DNA of 64,000 bases from positions 124,001-188,000 of the forward strand of contig JADJOA010000009.1 in NCBI GenBank assembly GCA_016714005.1, in the 5' to 3' direction. A program made the translations under genes and the position numbers. Below, piece by piece: positions 30,993 to 40,589 of the stretch. The notes beneath the pieces are model-generated. The model ran no database searches and was not told the origin of the DNA. It was given only the letters and a program-made list of their open reading frames with translations. Every line of letters begins with the position of its first letter. Positions within the stretch are counted from its first letter, which is position 1. This DNA is from Bacteroidota bacterium. Lineage in GTDB: Bacteria > Bacteroidota > Bacteroidia > AKYH767-A > OLB10.

Positions 30993-32447
30993 TTATGCTT
31001 CTGGTTTCACTTTTGAAATAACCATCAACCCCAAAAAGGTAATAAGTCCGTTTACTATCAGTAGTTCAATACCAAATTTGTAACCACCCGGTGCATACTC
31101 GTTAAGCAACCAGCAAAGAACCGGAGAAAGCAAACAAACCAATACCACTTGCCAGTTATCAGTAATTAATCTTTTGGTAAACATGCCAAAGGCAAATAAA
31201 CCAAGAAGCGGTCCGTAAGTATAACTTGCTACTTTTAAAATGGTGTATATCACTGAAGTTTCTATCAACTTTTGATATGCAACAATAAGCAGCATAAATA
31301 CAATTGTAATTATGATATGTACACGCCTGCGAAGGTTGGCTTTTTGTTGCTCAGTTAAATCGTTTCTTTCTTTTAATCCCAGTATGTCAATGCAAAAGGA
31401 TGAAGTGAGAGCAGTAAGAGCACCATCAGCACTGGGGAATAATGCTGATACAAGACCTATAATAAAAATTAATCCTGCTATAGGCGGTAAATGATTTAGC
31501 GCAATAAAAGAAAAAGTTTCGTCAGTTTTTGGAGGCAGTGTAATTCCATTGTTGCTTGCATACAAATAAAGAGATGCACCCAGTATTAAAAAAAGAAGGT
31601 TGATGAAAATTAAAATTACACTGAACAAAATCATGTTCTTTTGTGAATTGCGCAGGTTGCTTACCGAAATATTTTTTTGCATCATTTCCTGGTCAAGCCC
31701 GGTCATGGTTATGGTTATAAAAGCACCGCCTAAAATTTGCTTAAGAAAAAAATTACCGCTTTTCCAGTCGCCTGTTTCAAATGCCTGGGTGTAACCATTA
31801 CTGCTTATGGCAGAAAACAAATCAGTAAACGAAAGATTCATGGCATTACGAATTAAATATATGGTAAGCAGCAGGGATAGTATCATGCCTGTGGTTTGTA
31901 ATGTATCTGTCCACACAATGGTTTTTACTCCACCCTGAAAAGTGTAAAGCAGAATTAAAAGCAGCACCACAAAAACAGTTACGGGGTATGGTATGTTTAA
32001 TTGGTCTAACAACAGGTGTTGCAATACAATAAGAACAAGGTAAATACGAATGGAAGCACCGAGCGTGCGCGATAAAATAAAAAATGATGCACCGGTTTTG
32101 TAAGCGGTAATACCAAGCCTGTTTTTAAGGTAGGTGTAAATAGAAGTAAGATTCATGCGGTAATAAAGCGGAAGCAACATATATGCAACAACAATATATC
32201 CCAGAAAATAACCAATTACCACCTGCATGTAGGTAAAGTGCTTGACAGCAACCTCACCCGGCACACTCATAAAAGTAACTCCGCTAAGCGATGTGCCTAT
32301 CATACCATACGCTACAAGCAACCAGTTAGATTTTTTTGCACCGATAAAAAAAGATTCGTTATCGCTATTGCGTGATGTGTACCATGCTATTATTAGCAGA
32401 ACAATAAAGTAAACTGCAATAATGGAAAGTATAAACTGTGCCGACAT
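30993..32447 (-). CDS. Sodium:solute symporter (SSS family)
   Basis: An intact 484-residue membrane protein with about 13 hydrophobic helices. SSS hallmarks are visible: DNESFFIGAKKSNWLLVAYGMIGTSLSGVTF near the N-terminus (helix 1/2 sodium-site region) and FPSADGALTALTSSFCIDI near residue 350. It imports a solute using the sodium gradient. The substrate cannot be told from sequence; Bacteroidota members near carbohydrate or sialic-acid genes take up sugars, but no such neighbours exist here. It is the first gene of a likely two-gene unit with the EEP protein. Confidence 0.9.
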   Translation of the reverse strand: MSAQFILSIIAVYFIVLLIIAWYTSRNSDNESFFIGAKKSNWLLVAYGMIGTSLSGVTFMSVPGEVAVKHFTYMQVVIGYFLGYIVVAYMLLPLYYRMNLTSIYTYLKNRLGITAYKTGASFFILSRTLGASIRIYLVLIVLQHLLLDQLNIPYPVTVFVVLLLILLYTFQGGVKTIVWTDTLQTTGMILSLLLTIYLIRNAMNLSFTDLFSAISSNGYTQAFETGDWKSGNFFLKQILGGAFITITMTGLDQEMMQKNISVSNLRNSQKNMILFSVILIFINLLFLILGASLYLYASNNGITLPPKTDETFSFIALNHLPPIAGLIFIIGLVSALFPSADGALTALTSSFCIDILGLKERNDLTEQQKANLRRRVHIIITIVFMLLIVAYQKLIETSVIYTILKVASYTYGPLLGLFAFGMFTKRLITDNWQVVLVCLLSPVLCWLLNEYAPGGYKFGIELLIVNGLITFLGLMVISKVKPEA

Positions 32448-32546
32448 GAATTGATACGTTTAAAGTTTTACAAGAATAACCTTAAAAAAAAGTCAATAAC
32501 CCAGGGCAAATTCTATTTTTAAACAGTAGTGCATGGAAATAAAAAT

Positions 32547-33697
32547 TTACTTCTCCCTGCTGCCAATGTACATCTCATATTTTAAGAGGCGGCATTCAAT
32601 AGGTCCGTTAAAAAACTCCATTCGTCTTGTGGCTTTTAATCCAATTTTTTTTGCAAGATTAGCCTGTCCGGTAAATATAAAGCGGTTTTGCCTGTGCATT
32701 GTCTCTTCAGAAAATCGCCAATTGATTTATAAAGCAAAATAAGATCCTCCTCTTCTCCAAGTCTTTCTCCATATGGCGGGTTAATAATTACAACACCGTC
32801 ACCTTCAGGTATTGGTGTTTCAGAAAAATCGCATCGCTGGAAATTAATCAGATGCTCCACTCCTGCCCTACTTGCATTTTCGCGGGCTGCTCTAATGGCT
32901 GATGATTCAACATCAGTTGCAATTATCTGTGGGAGGTCATTTTCATTTACTTGCGTTGCAAGTTTGGTGGCATAATCTTTCGCAAAGCTTTCGTCATACA
33001 TATTGTAGTGCATAAAAGAAAAATTATCTCTCAAAAGCGAAGGCATTTTATTTGCAGCCATTAATGCTGCTTCTATAGCAAAAGTACCACTCCCACACAT
33101 AGGGTTTACAAAAGTGGTTTGCTTGTTCCAGCCTGTAGCCATTATGAGTGCGGCAGCAAGGTTTTCCTGCACAGGTGCCATAAAAGGATTGAGTCGGTAA
33201 TTATGCTTATGCAACTGCTCGCCCGATGTATCTAAATAAACCCATGCTTTATTATCATGCCAGTGCACATGCAAAACTACTTCGCTTTTAAGCGGACCGG
33301 AGTTAGGGCGCTTCTTAAAATTTGAAGTAAAATAATCTACCACAGCATCTTTACAAAGCTGGTTTAAAAACATGCTGTTGTTAATAGAGTGATGATTGGT
33401 TTGAGATGTAAACGAAATATACTTGTCGGCAGAGAAATAATCAGCCCAATTAATTTTCTTTAGTTTATTAAAAAGGTCTTTTTGATCGCGGCTAAAAAAT
33501 GTATCAACCAATAGCAAAACTCTATTAGCAGTGCGCAAAGCGTAGTTGAGTGTTACTACATCGTTATACGTGCCTTTAATAAATACTCCTGTAAAGTTTT
33601 CGTCCTCAGTTTTAAAACCAAGCTCTTCAAGTTCCTGCTTTAAATAAGGAACCACGTAAAGTGGGCAGGCAATATAAATGGTGTAAGTTTTTTCCAA
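32547..33697 (-). CDS. THUMP-domain RNA methyltransferase, RlmL/Trm14 type (one indel near 3' end)
   Basis: An N-terminal THUMP RNA-binding region (about residues 1-165) is followed by a class I methyltransferase domain with FVNPMCGSGTFAIEAALMA (SAM binding), IIATDVESSAIRAARENA and the catalytic NPPYGERLG, typical of N2-guanine methyltransferases acting on 23S rRNA (RlmL) or tRNA. The frame slips near 32700: the continuous ORF ends ALYLPDRLILQKKLD, while the neighbouring frame gives FTGQANLAKKIGLKATRRME and GPIECRLLKYEMYIGSREK with a stop at 32547. This is the expected family C-terminus. Full length is about 383 residues. The exact target base is inferred from the family only. Confidence 0.87.
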
Positions 33698-33733
33698 CTG
33701 TTTAAAATAATTGCCTACAAAACTAAAAAAGCA

Positions 33734-36126
33734 TCAGCGCAAAATATTCAACTGACCCGTAACCGTTTTTTCAGAAGCCTCACCAAAGCCCGTGTACTTT
33801 AATAAATAAACATAAGTACCATCCGGAACTTTATTGCCATCAAGTGTGCCGTCCCATTTTTGGGTAATACTGTTAGTACGGTATACCAGGTTTCCCCAAC
33901 GGTTAAAAACAGATAAATCAAAATCTTTAACAAAAGAAGAAACAGTAAACCAGTTATCATTTACACCATCGTTGTTAGGAGTAAAAGAATTAGGAATAAA
34001 AACAGAAGGTTGCTGCTCCAATATTATTTCATTTGAGCGGCTTGTTGCATTTGGGCTCCCTGTATCCTCTACCGCTATTACGTAATACATATACGTACCT
34101 GCCGTTCCCGACAAATCAATATCTACATACTGCAATTCTGATGGCGGTAATGTAGCAATCATACTAAACGATAAACCTCCTGCGCTTTTCCAAACCTCGT
34201 AATGGCTTACACCACCGCGCCACTCTTTATAAGCAGTCCAGTTTAATTTATTTTGTAACGGCAATGCCTCACCTGTTAAAAGAATCGTACATGCCTCATT
34301 GCTTTCGGGGCTAAGTCGTCCGCAAAAATCTTCGTTTACTAACTTATAGCAGTAGTATCTTTCATTCACACTTACGTTTGCATCAATTAAAGAATCACCG
34401 GCCGGATAATTAAGTGTAAAGTACGATGAGTAACCATCATCATCACCAGCCTTACGCTGAAAATAAAAAATAGAATTGAGCCCGTCAGCAAAATGCTCCC
34501 ATTCTATTTCTACCTCGTTATTAATAACAGTGGCAGTGGCAAGGTAATTTGTTTTATCAACCAGCGCATCTACACTGCATAGCGTGTCAGAAACCAACCC
34601 TGCTTCGTTACAGTTATTATAGCCAACCAAATAGTAACAATAGTCCGTGGTTAAACTGTTAGGGGCATTACTGTCAATGTAAGAACCCGACAAAAGACTA
34701 CTAACGGTATCGTAAGCCGCAAATGCCGAACCCGCAACACTCCGCCACACTACATAGTATTTAAAAAAGCGACCTTCCGTAAATGTACTTGCATAATTCA
34801 GCTTAATTCCGTTAGCACCCACCGTTTCCATACATAAAATATCAGGCGCAGTAACCTCAGGGATAGGCAGCACAGTTATATAAACCGTATCAGCCCTGTC
34901 ATAAGGCAATGGACAACCCGTATCCACAACTCTGTAAGCAACATAGTATGGATTAGCACGCGCATGATTGCAACTTGTAGTCCAACAAAAACCCGCTTGT
35001 ATAGTGCCCGTACCATTTGCATTCTGCGTAGTTGCATAAGGTGCGCCTATGCCACTGCCGCTAAAAACATCGCCACTGTAGGTAACTGTTAACGTATCGT
35101 TATCCTTAATCACCAAATCAAAACACAATGAATCTGTTTCATAAATTTCAAAATTTACAACATTGTTTGTTGCCACACCATTGCCGGCATTAGGGTTGCC
35201 CGAGTTAATATTCGAATAAGAAATTTGAGGTACCGCATTCTGGTTACACACAATTACATTAAATTCTATCTCGCGCCTTATCAACCCAATTTCAACCCCA
35301 CCCCTAAACTCATGCACAACCACTGCAATGGCATAAATACCCTGGTTATCGGCTTTTACCGATAGTTCACCGGTACCGCCATTAACCGTTAGTGGCACTG
35401 CGCTGTTACAAACATTAGGAAGACTATAGCCCACCTGCCACTGAATATTCGGATACGGCCACGGTGTCAATACACTTGCTATTGCCTGAGGCGTTGGGTT
35501 TGTCGGAAAACCCAAAAAACCTGCATAAGGTGTTACCAGCTCGTAAGTAAGCACATCGCCATCCGCATCCGTAGCGCTAAAATCATAAACAAAAGGCTGG
35601 CTCTCGCACATAAACGGAAAAGGCTCGTTAACAAACCGTGCCGAATTATTTACAATAGCAGGATTAGGCATCTCGCAATAAAAAGCTATACCCGTATCAT
35701 CTGGCGATTGAATATTTACTACAGTAGAATTCCTGCAGCACCGCTCCCACATTATATAATAGCCATTGGGGTTATTTGCAAGCACTATCGTATCCACATA
35801 CAAATAATAATCCACTGCCACCTCAGGTGGCGTTAAACCTAACGAACCCGCAAACCAACCTTACCATAAGCCGTACTGTCAATTTCTATCGAATCAATCT
35901 TCGCATTAGTGTTTCTCTCAAAAATCCCCACCAAAATGGTTGGGTCAAAGTTCACACCACTGCTCGAGTCGCGGTAAATCTTAAGCGTAATCTCAAAACT
36001 GGCGCCACCGGGCACCGTACTCAGCCGCCTGTAGGTTATATCCCCACCCACTATATGCTTGCCTATGACTTCATACGTGCAGCAGACACACAACAAAAAA
36101 AACAAAACGGTATAAAACTTTTTCAT
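33734..36126 (-). CDS. Gliding-motility-type surface protein with T9SS type B C-terminal domain (one indel)
   Basis: About 797 residues after repair: a signal peptide (KKFYTVLFFLLCVCCTYEVIG), an N-terminal block HIVGGDITYRRL ... FEITLKIYRD common to large Bacteroidota surface proteins, a cadherin/PKD-like stretch (YDFSATDADGDVLTYEL), fibronectin-like repeats (for example NKLNWTAYKEWRGGVSHYEVWK), and the C-terminal type B sorting domain (FIPNSFTPNNDGVNDNWF ... VFNRWGNLVY). The type B domain sends the protein through the T9SS to the cell surface. It breaks near 35830 (GKVGLRVR / MAVDYYLY). It is probably an adhesin-like structural protein. Confidence 0.83.
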
Positions 36127-36453
36127 TCAAAGAGTTAAAACGTGTAATTACCCCGTTTATTTAAAAACTGTTTAAATTTATATGATAAGAAATGCGTAGC
36201 ATTCAATGCCACAAATAATAAAGACAAATAGGCATTAATGTTTATAGCGTATTTTTTAGAGCCACAACCAAGTGTTTGGCAGCCATAGTGGAACTAACTA
36301 CGGCAAGAAACAACCAGGAGGTAACAGCAAAATTAGACGCATAAACAAATTTTTAAATAAATTTTAAACAGCTTCTTAATAAGAAACAAAAATAAGGTTA
36401 ATTAAATCAAAGTCCCAAAGAGTCATTTTTTAGGAAACACATCTTCTTATTCA

Positions 36454-36612
36454 CTAATCACCTCCTGTCCCGCTATTTGCTCCAGGTCCGTTTGGTGCTT
36501 GCAGCATTCCCCACTGTGTGTTACATTGTGCGTTTGCGCCCCAGTAATTACGCCTACCCATAACTTGCGCAGTTTGTATAGCAGCACTTAACGGATATTC
36601 AATAGACGTAAA
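36454..36612 (-). pseudogene. Fragment of a coding sequence
   Basis: An open minus-strand frame ending in TAG at 36454-36456 reads IEYPLSAAIQTAQVMGRRNY then WGANAQCNTQWGMLQAPNGPGANSGTGGD, which looks like protein text. It has no start: a stop lies in frame just upstream (near 36622). The 36127-36664 gap otherwise holds no gene. The block TGTGCGTTTGCGCCCC with the following TTACGC/TACCCA words recurs at about 38246-38283, which suggests that both are remnants of one repeated element rather than a conserved gene. Low confidence in any function. Confidence 0.35.
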
Positions 36613-36664
36613 AATCAAACTTGATTATCAACCATATGCATTTTACACTTTCGTATATTTGTGA

Positions 36665-37325
36665 GTTATAGGGCATTTTAAGGACGACACTAATTGACAA
36701 CGCAACGACTATAAATAATTTCAACATTGGCGACATTTAAAGCAATAGAAAAAGTAACAGGACAAATTCCCAACAACTCAGTTGGTTTTAAATCCTTGAC
36801 ATTTCTATTGTCTATTTTGACCTTCCCTTTTCGCTTATTGACCTATTTTAATAAAGGCTACACTGAAATCTCTGACAGCAATTGGGAGTATATGTTGACA
36901 GACGACAATTTCAAAATTGAAAAACGAATTATTGCCGCTACAGGTTTTGACGACTGCATACATTTTTACAGTTTATCTTCGACAGACAAAAATTGAATGG
37001 AGCTATAAGAGGAAAATATTTTGGAAACTTTATCATAAAGACTGACAGCGATATTTTTTGCGACAATTCAAAGCCCAAACGCCTGGCCAAACTCAAAGCT
37101 TGTTTTCATTTCCTTTGACATATATCAGCTTGAAATTGTAGCTAAATCAAATTCAAGCTGGGTTGACTGGACATACAATTTTATTGATGATAAGCAAATT
37201 GACATCGTGACAGAACATTCAAAAGACTACACAAAAATTTTACAAATTAGAAAAATACAAGTCGCTTGACACTGACAAACAACATTGATAAAAATAACTT
37301 GCGGACAAGAAAAACGCCCTATAAC
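36665..37325 (+). mobile_element. Candidate integron-type gene cassette 1
   Basis: The left boundary GTTATAGGGC (36665-36674) is the exact reverse complement of GCCCTATAAC (37316-37325), which lies right after a single ORF. This is the expected design of an integron cassette: the first bases of the cassette complement the R'' box of its own attC. A further inverted pair, AGCTACAAGAAATTGGCG at 37329-37346 and CGCCAACTTCTTGTAGCT at 37419-37436 (17 of 18 match), follows the R''-like box and can be the attC stem. The weak point is that the next GTT boundary is 120 bp after that stem instead of adjacent. No integrase gene is in the window. Confidence 0.5.
36727..37269 (+). CDS. Unknown protein in cassette-like unit (indels)
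   Basis: About 180 residues after repair, from a possible TTG start at 36727 (ATFKAIEKVTGQIPNNSVGF) through EISDSNWEYMLTDDNFKIEK. In shifted frames it continues NGAIRGKYFGNFIIKTDSDIF, FDIYQLEIVAKSNSSWVDWT and DIVTEHSKDYTKILQIRK to a TGA at 37267-37269. No signal peptide is seen and I do not recognise the family. Base use differs from the neighbours: GAC is favoured over GAT for Asp and GACA words are frequent, a sign of transfer. The start codon is uncertain because no ATG fits. Confidence 0.45.
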
Positions 37326-37554
37326 AGAAGCTACAAGAAATTGGCGGTTCAGTGGTTAAATGAAGCTTTGTACTTCGTATCAAGTTCACTGCTGGCAGAC
37401 AGTTTTGCGCTTCGAAAACGCCAACTTCTTGTAGCTGCAAACCGTCAGGATGTGAAAAAACTAAAAAATTATTCTTATGAACTGCGTAAACGAATTTTAT
37501 CAAGATAGGTGTTTGGATAAATTGAACTATGAAAGGGATTTTTTCACAGACTGC

Positions 37555-38095
37555 CGTTAGTGGCAATATTCGGAATGACAGACAAACATTAAAATGACAG
37601 CGATGAAATTAAATATTTTACTATTATTAATACTCATTAAAGGACTGGCTCTTGGACAGGCAAGTCCCAAATTAATTTTCTTTTACAAGCCCTACACCGA
37701 CAGTAGTGAAACAAATTTGTACCGAGACACATTAGTTAAGTTTGACTTTAAAACACAATATGAGAACATTAAAAACGCTGACATTGAAAAAGAGATAGAA
37801 ATTGCATTAGTACACAATGACTACAGAATTGTTGGAATAAGTGGTAATTCTTACTTATACCCTGGACTTGAAGGTTGCTACCAGACAAATAAAGACGGAA
37901 CAAAAGCCTTTATAGGACTTGATCCAAAGCATGAGAGTTATATAAAAAAATATGGTTTCAAAGTTATCAAAGGGACAAGTGATTCTATAAATTCAGACAA
38001 CCCACCACTACAAGGTGAGGCTTATGAATACGCTAAAAAATATAACTTGCTATTATTGAAAAAAATGAACACAAAAAAATAATACTGCCACTAAC
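37555..38095 (+). mobile_element. Candidate integron-type gene cassette 2
   Basis: GTTAGTGGCA (37555-37564) is the exact reverse complement of TGCCACTAAC (38086-38095). The two flank a single ORF (37594-38082) with only a few bases to spare at the 3' side. The same layout is seen in cassette 1 with different box sequences, as integron cassettes require. Downstream, GGGTA (38098-38102) and TACCC just before GTTAAAAC at 38287-38294 could form the rest of a long (about 208 bp) attC. The boxes are of GTTR type. This would be a CALIN (attC cluster without an integrase) unless an intI lies outside the window. Confidence 0.5.
37603..38082 (+). CDS. Secreted protein of unknown function, in cassette-like unit
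   Basis: An intact frame. I prefer the ATG at 37603 over 37594 because the signal peptide MKLNILLLLILIKGLALGQ starts there. The mature part (about 140 residues) has LVHNDYRIVGISGNSYLYPG and a C-terminal FKVIKGTSDSINSDNPPLQGEAYEYAKKYN. No catalytic motif is visible and I cannot name the family. The gene fills the space between two 10-bp inverted boxes, as expected for a single-gene cassette lacking its own distant promoter. Its GACA-rich codon use is unlike that of the flanking housekeeping genes. Confidence 0.65.
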   Translation: MKLNILLLLILIKGLALGQASPKLIFFYKPYTDSSETNLYRDTLVKFDFKTQYENIKNADIEKEIEIALVHNDYRIVGISGNSYLYPGLEGCYQTNKDGTKAFIGLDPKHESYIKKYGFKVIKGTSDSINSDNPPLQGEAYEYAKKYNLLLLKKMNTKK

Positions 38096-38605
38096 ACGGG
38101 TAGCCGTTGCGCAACCCCGCTATTAAACGAATAATATATTTTAGTATTGCAATATTTTATGATGCATTACACCGCCTCAAAAATATTTTTGTGATTGCAA
38201 TGCAGTAAATCCACCTAAATCCACTTGACAGGTCGCCAGCATAGCTTGTGCGTTTGCGCCCCTGTCAGGTTACGCATACCCACCCCGTTAAAACAAAGCG
38301 TCCCCCTTCAGGGGTCAGGGGTAAAAAAAAAACCTGGGCTCAGAGGCTGTGCCGCGTGCCTATTATCATTGTAGCTTCCAGCTACTCTCCTCACAAACAA
38401 AAAAAAATCCCGCACATCACTGCAAGGGGTATAAAATTTAACCCCTAAAAACATATTTGCTACTACACCCCGAAACTTCGGGACATTACTCATAATTCTG
38501 CATTCCCCACCCTCCACTTTTCAATCACACCTTGTTAATACATTTTTAATTACCCAACCCACCAACCAAGTTCACAACATATACTTGCACTACAATTAAA
38601 AATAA
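38096..38605. other. Non-coding accessory stretch before murA
   Basis: No gene is visible here. It contains: the putative attC tail of cassette 2 (to about 38294); the block TGTGCGTTTGCGCCCC that also occurs at about 36520; a C/G-rich stem CCCCCTTCAGGGG near 38305; a small hairpin GTAGCTTCCAGCTAC near 38370; and AT-rich DNA just before the murA start. Short ORFs on both strands (38248-38448, 38308-38517) lack protein character. Confidence 0.5.
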
Positions 38606-39911
38606 ATGGCAGGTACAAGTTTTGAAGTTATAGGTGGTGCGCCACTCAAAGGAGAAATAACCCCGCAGGGTGCAAAAAACGAAGCACTACAAATCATCAG
38701 CGCAGTGCTGCTTACCGATAAAAAGGTAACCATCAAAAACATCCCCGATATTTTAGATGTAAATAACTTAATAGACCTTATAGAAAAATTGGGTGCCGAG
38801 GTAAACCGCCTTGGCAATGGTGTGGTTGAGTTTACCGCCAAAAACATAAACCTCGATTATTTAAAAGGCGATGACTTTTTAAAGCGCGCAGGAAGTTTGC
38901 GCGGTTCCATAATGACTGCCGGCCCCCTCCTTGCCCGCTTTGGCATAGCTACCGTACCCAAACCCGGTGGCGATAAAAATCGGGCGCAGAAGATTAGACA
39001 CACTTCAGGCTTCCAAAACCTCGGTGCCACCTTCGATTTCGATTCCTCAACAAAGTTTTTCTGTACAAAGCAAAAAACTAAAAGGTTGTTACATGCTGTT
39101 AGACGAAGCCTCCGTAACGGGTACCGCCAACGTAGTAATGGCAGCCACACTCGCAAGCGGCACCACCACCATATACAATGCTGCTTGCGAGCCTTACCTC
39201 CAGCAACTTTGCAAAATGCTTAACCGCATGGGTGCAAAAATATCAGGCATTGGTTCAAACTTGCTCGTAATAGAAGGTGTAAATTCATTAGGCGGAACCG
39301 AGCACACCATGTTGCCCGACATGATTGAGATCGGAAGTTTTATTGGCTTGGCTGCAATGACCAAAAGCGATATAACCATCAAAAACGTAAGCCTGCCCGA
39401 TTTAGGCATTATACCAAACGTATTTGGCAGGCTTGGCATAAAAATGAACCTCGCTAACGACAGCATACATGTTCCCGCACAAGAACATTACGAGATCGAT
39501 ACCTTTATTGATGGTTCAATACTTACCATTGCCGATCAAATATGGCCCGGCTTCACCCCCGATTTGTTAAGCGTTGCATTAGTTACAGCCACACAAGCAA
39601 ATGGCACAGTGCTTATACATCAAAAAATGTTTGAAAGCCGCTTGTTCTTTGTAGATAAACTAATTGACATGGGCGCACAAATTATCCTTTGCGACCCCCA
39701 TCGCGCTACTGTTATTGGATTAAACCGCAAACATTCCTTAAAAGGAATTCAAATGACATCACCCGATATAAGAGCTGGTGTAGCGTTATTAATTGCAGCC
39801 ATGAGCGCAAAAGGAAAAAGCACCATACATAATATAGAGCAGATAGACCGCGGCTACCAGAATATTGATGCCAGGCTAAACGCCATTGGCGCTCAAATCA
39901 AAAGGATTTAA
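38606..39911 (+). CDS. murA: UDP-N-acetylglucosamine 1-carboxyvinyltransferase MurA (indels; Asp at the fosfomycin-target position)
   Basis: MurA adds enolpyruvate from PEP to UDP-GlcNAc, the first committed step of peptidoglycan synthesis. The N-terminus (FEVIGGAPLKGEITPQGAKNEALQ) and GSLRGSIMTAGPLLARFG are typical. In the active-site loop, E. coli has PGGCTIGARPVDLH with Cys115. Here it reads PGGDKIGRRRLD, so Asp (codon 38972-38974, residue 123) replaces the Cys. The Asp form is catalytically competent in other bacteria and is not alkylated by fosfomycin. Indels cluster just after this point (38975-39090): an extra A before ATCGGG and slips around GFQNLGATFDFD. The two halves otherwise join to about 435 residues. 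The 3' end overlaps convergent gtrA by 14 bp. Confidence 0.92.
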
Positions 39912-40383
39912 GCACATCATTTTCTTCCGAAACCTCATCGGTATTACTAACCCTGAAAGAAAATGTTTTGTGCACCACAAAACTCAATGCACCAATGCTT
40001 ACGGCTGAAACAGCGCGTGCAATGGTAGGATACCACTCAAACTCTTTTATCAAAAAAGTCATTACCCCATAATTAAGCGCTAGCACACCTAACGCAACCA
40101 GCACAAAACGCAAAAACTGGTGCCAGGTTTTTAAATCGCTGTCGGTAAAAACCAAAAATTTGGTTATTAAAAAATTAGTAATAAGCCCACAAGTGTAAGA
40201 AAGAATGAGCGATGCCGTTGGAGCTGCAAAAGTGTAAATGCCAAAAAAATTGATGTTTTGTTTATCGTAAATATAATTAAAGGCAATAAAATAAACCCAC
40301 ACATCAACAAGCGTTGCAGTAGCAGCCGCAAAAAAATAGCGCACCACTTTTAATCTCAACACCTTTTTTGTTAAATGAATCAT
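39898..40383 (-). CDS. GtrA-like family membrane protein
   Basis: An intact 161-residue protein with four membrane helices (RYFFAAATATLVDVWVYFIAF, YTFAAPTASLILSYTCGLITNFL, FVLVALGVLALNYGVMTFLI, ARAVSAVSIGALSFVVHKTFSF). The GtrA signature is GLITNFLITKFLVF. GtrA proteins are thought to flip polyprenyl-linked sugars for surface glycan modification. It is convergent with murA and next to the polysaccharide export cluster, which fits a glycan role. Confidence 0.82.
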   Translation of the reverse strand: MIHLTKKVLRLKVVRYFFAAATATLVDVWVYFIAFNYIYDKQNINFFGIYTFAAPTASLILSYTCGLITNFLITKFLVFTDSDLKTWHQFLRFVLVALGVLALNYGVMTFLIKEFEWYPTIARAVSAVSIGALSFVVHKTFSFRVSNTDEVSEENDVLKSF

Positions 40384-40535
40384 TTGGACAGTTGGGCGAA
40401 TATATGCGAAATGTTTATTTCAGTAACAGCAACTGCTTGCTCACACGCTTTCTTCATCGTAAAATTCAATCCATTAATTCCTAACAATTGCATATATATA
40501 AATAGCTGTTTTTAGCAGCACATCTAAATATCCTT

Positions 40536-40560
40536 TGCCGAAATTTATATACTTTCGGCA
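40536..40560. promoter_or_regulatory. 8-bp inverted repeat upstream of the polysaccharide operon
   Basis: TGCCGAAA (40536-40543) and TTTCGGCA (40553-40560) form a perfect inverted pair with a 9-nt AT-rich centre (TTTATATAC), 30 bp ahead of the wza start. The lack of a following T run argues against a terminator. The position and the TATA-rich centre suggest a dimeric regulator site or an RNA leader hairpin. The regulator is unknown. Confidence 0.4.
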
Positions 40561-40589
40561 CCTTAACACTTAATAAGTTAACAACCGCT

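Noticed and set aside
37266..37508. 80-residue ORF after cassette 1
   Set aside because: It lies across the two arms of the putative attC stem, so the frame is more likely a by-product of that structure.
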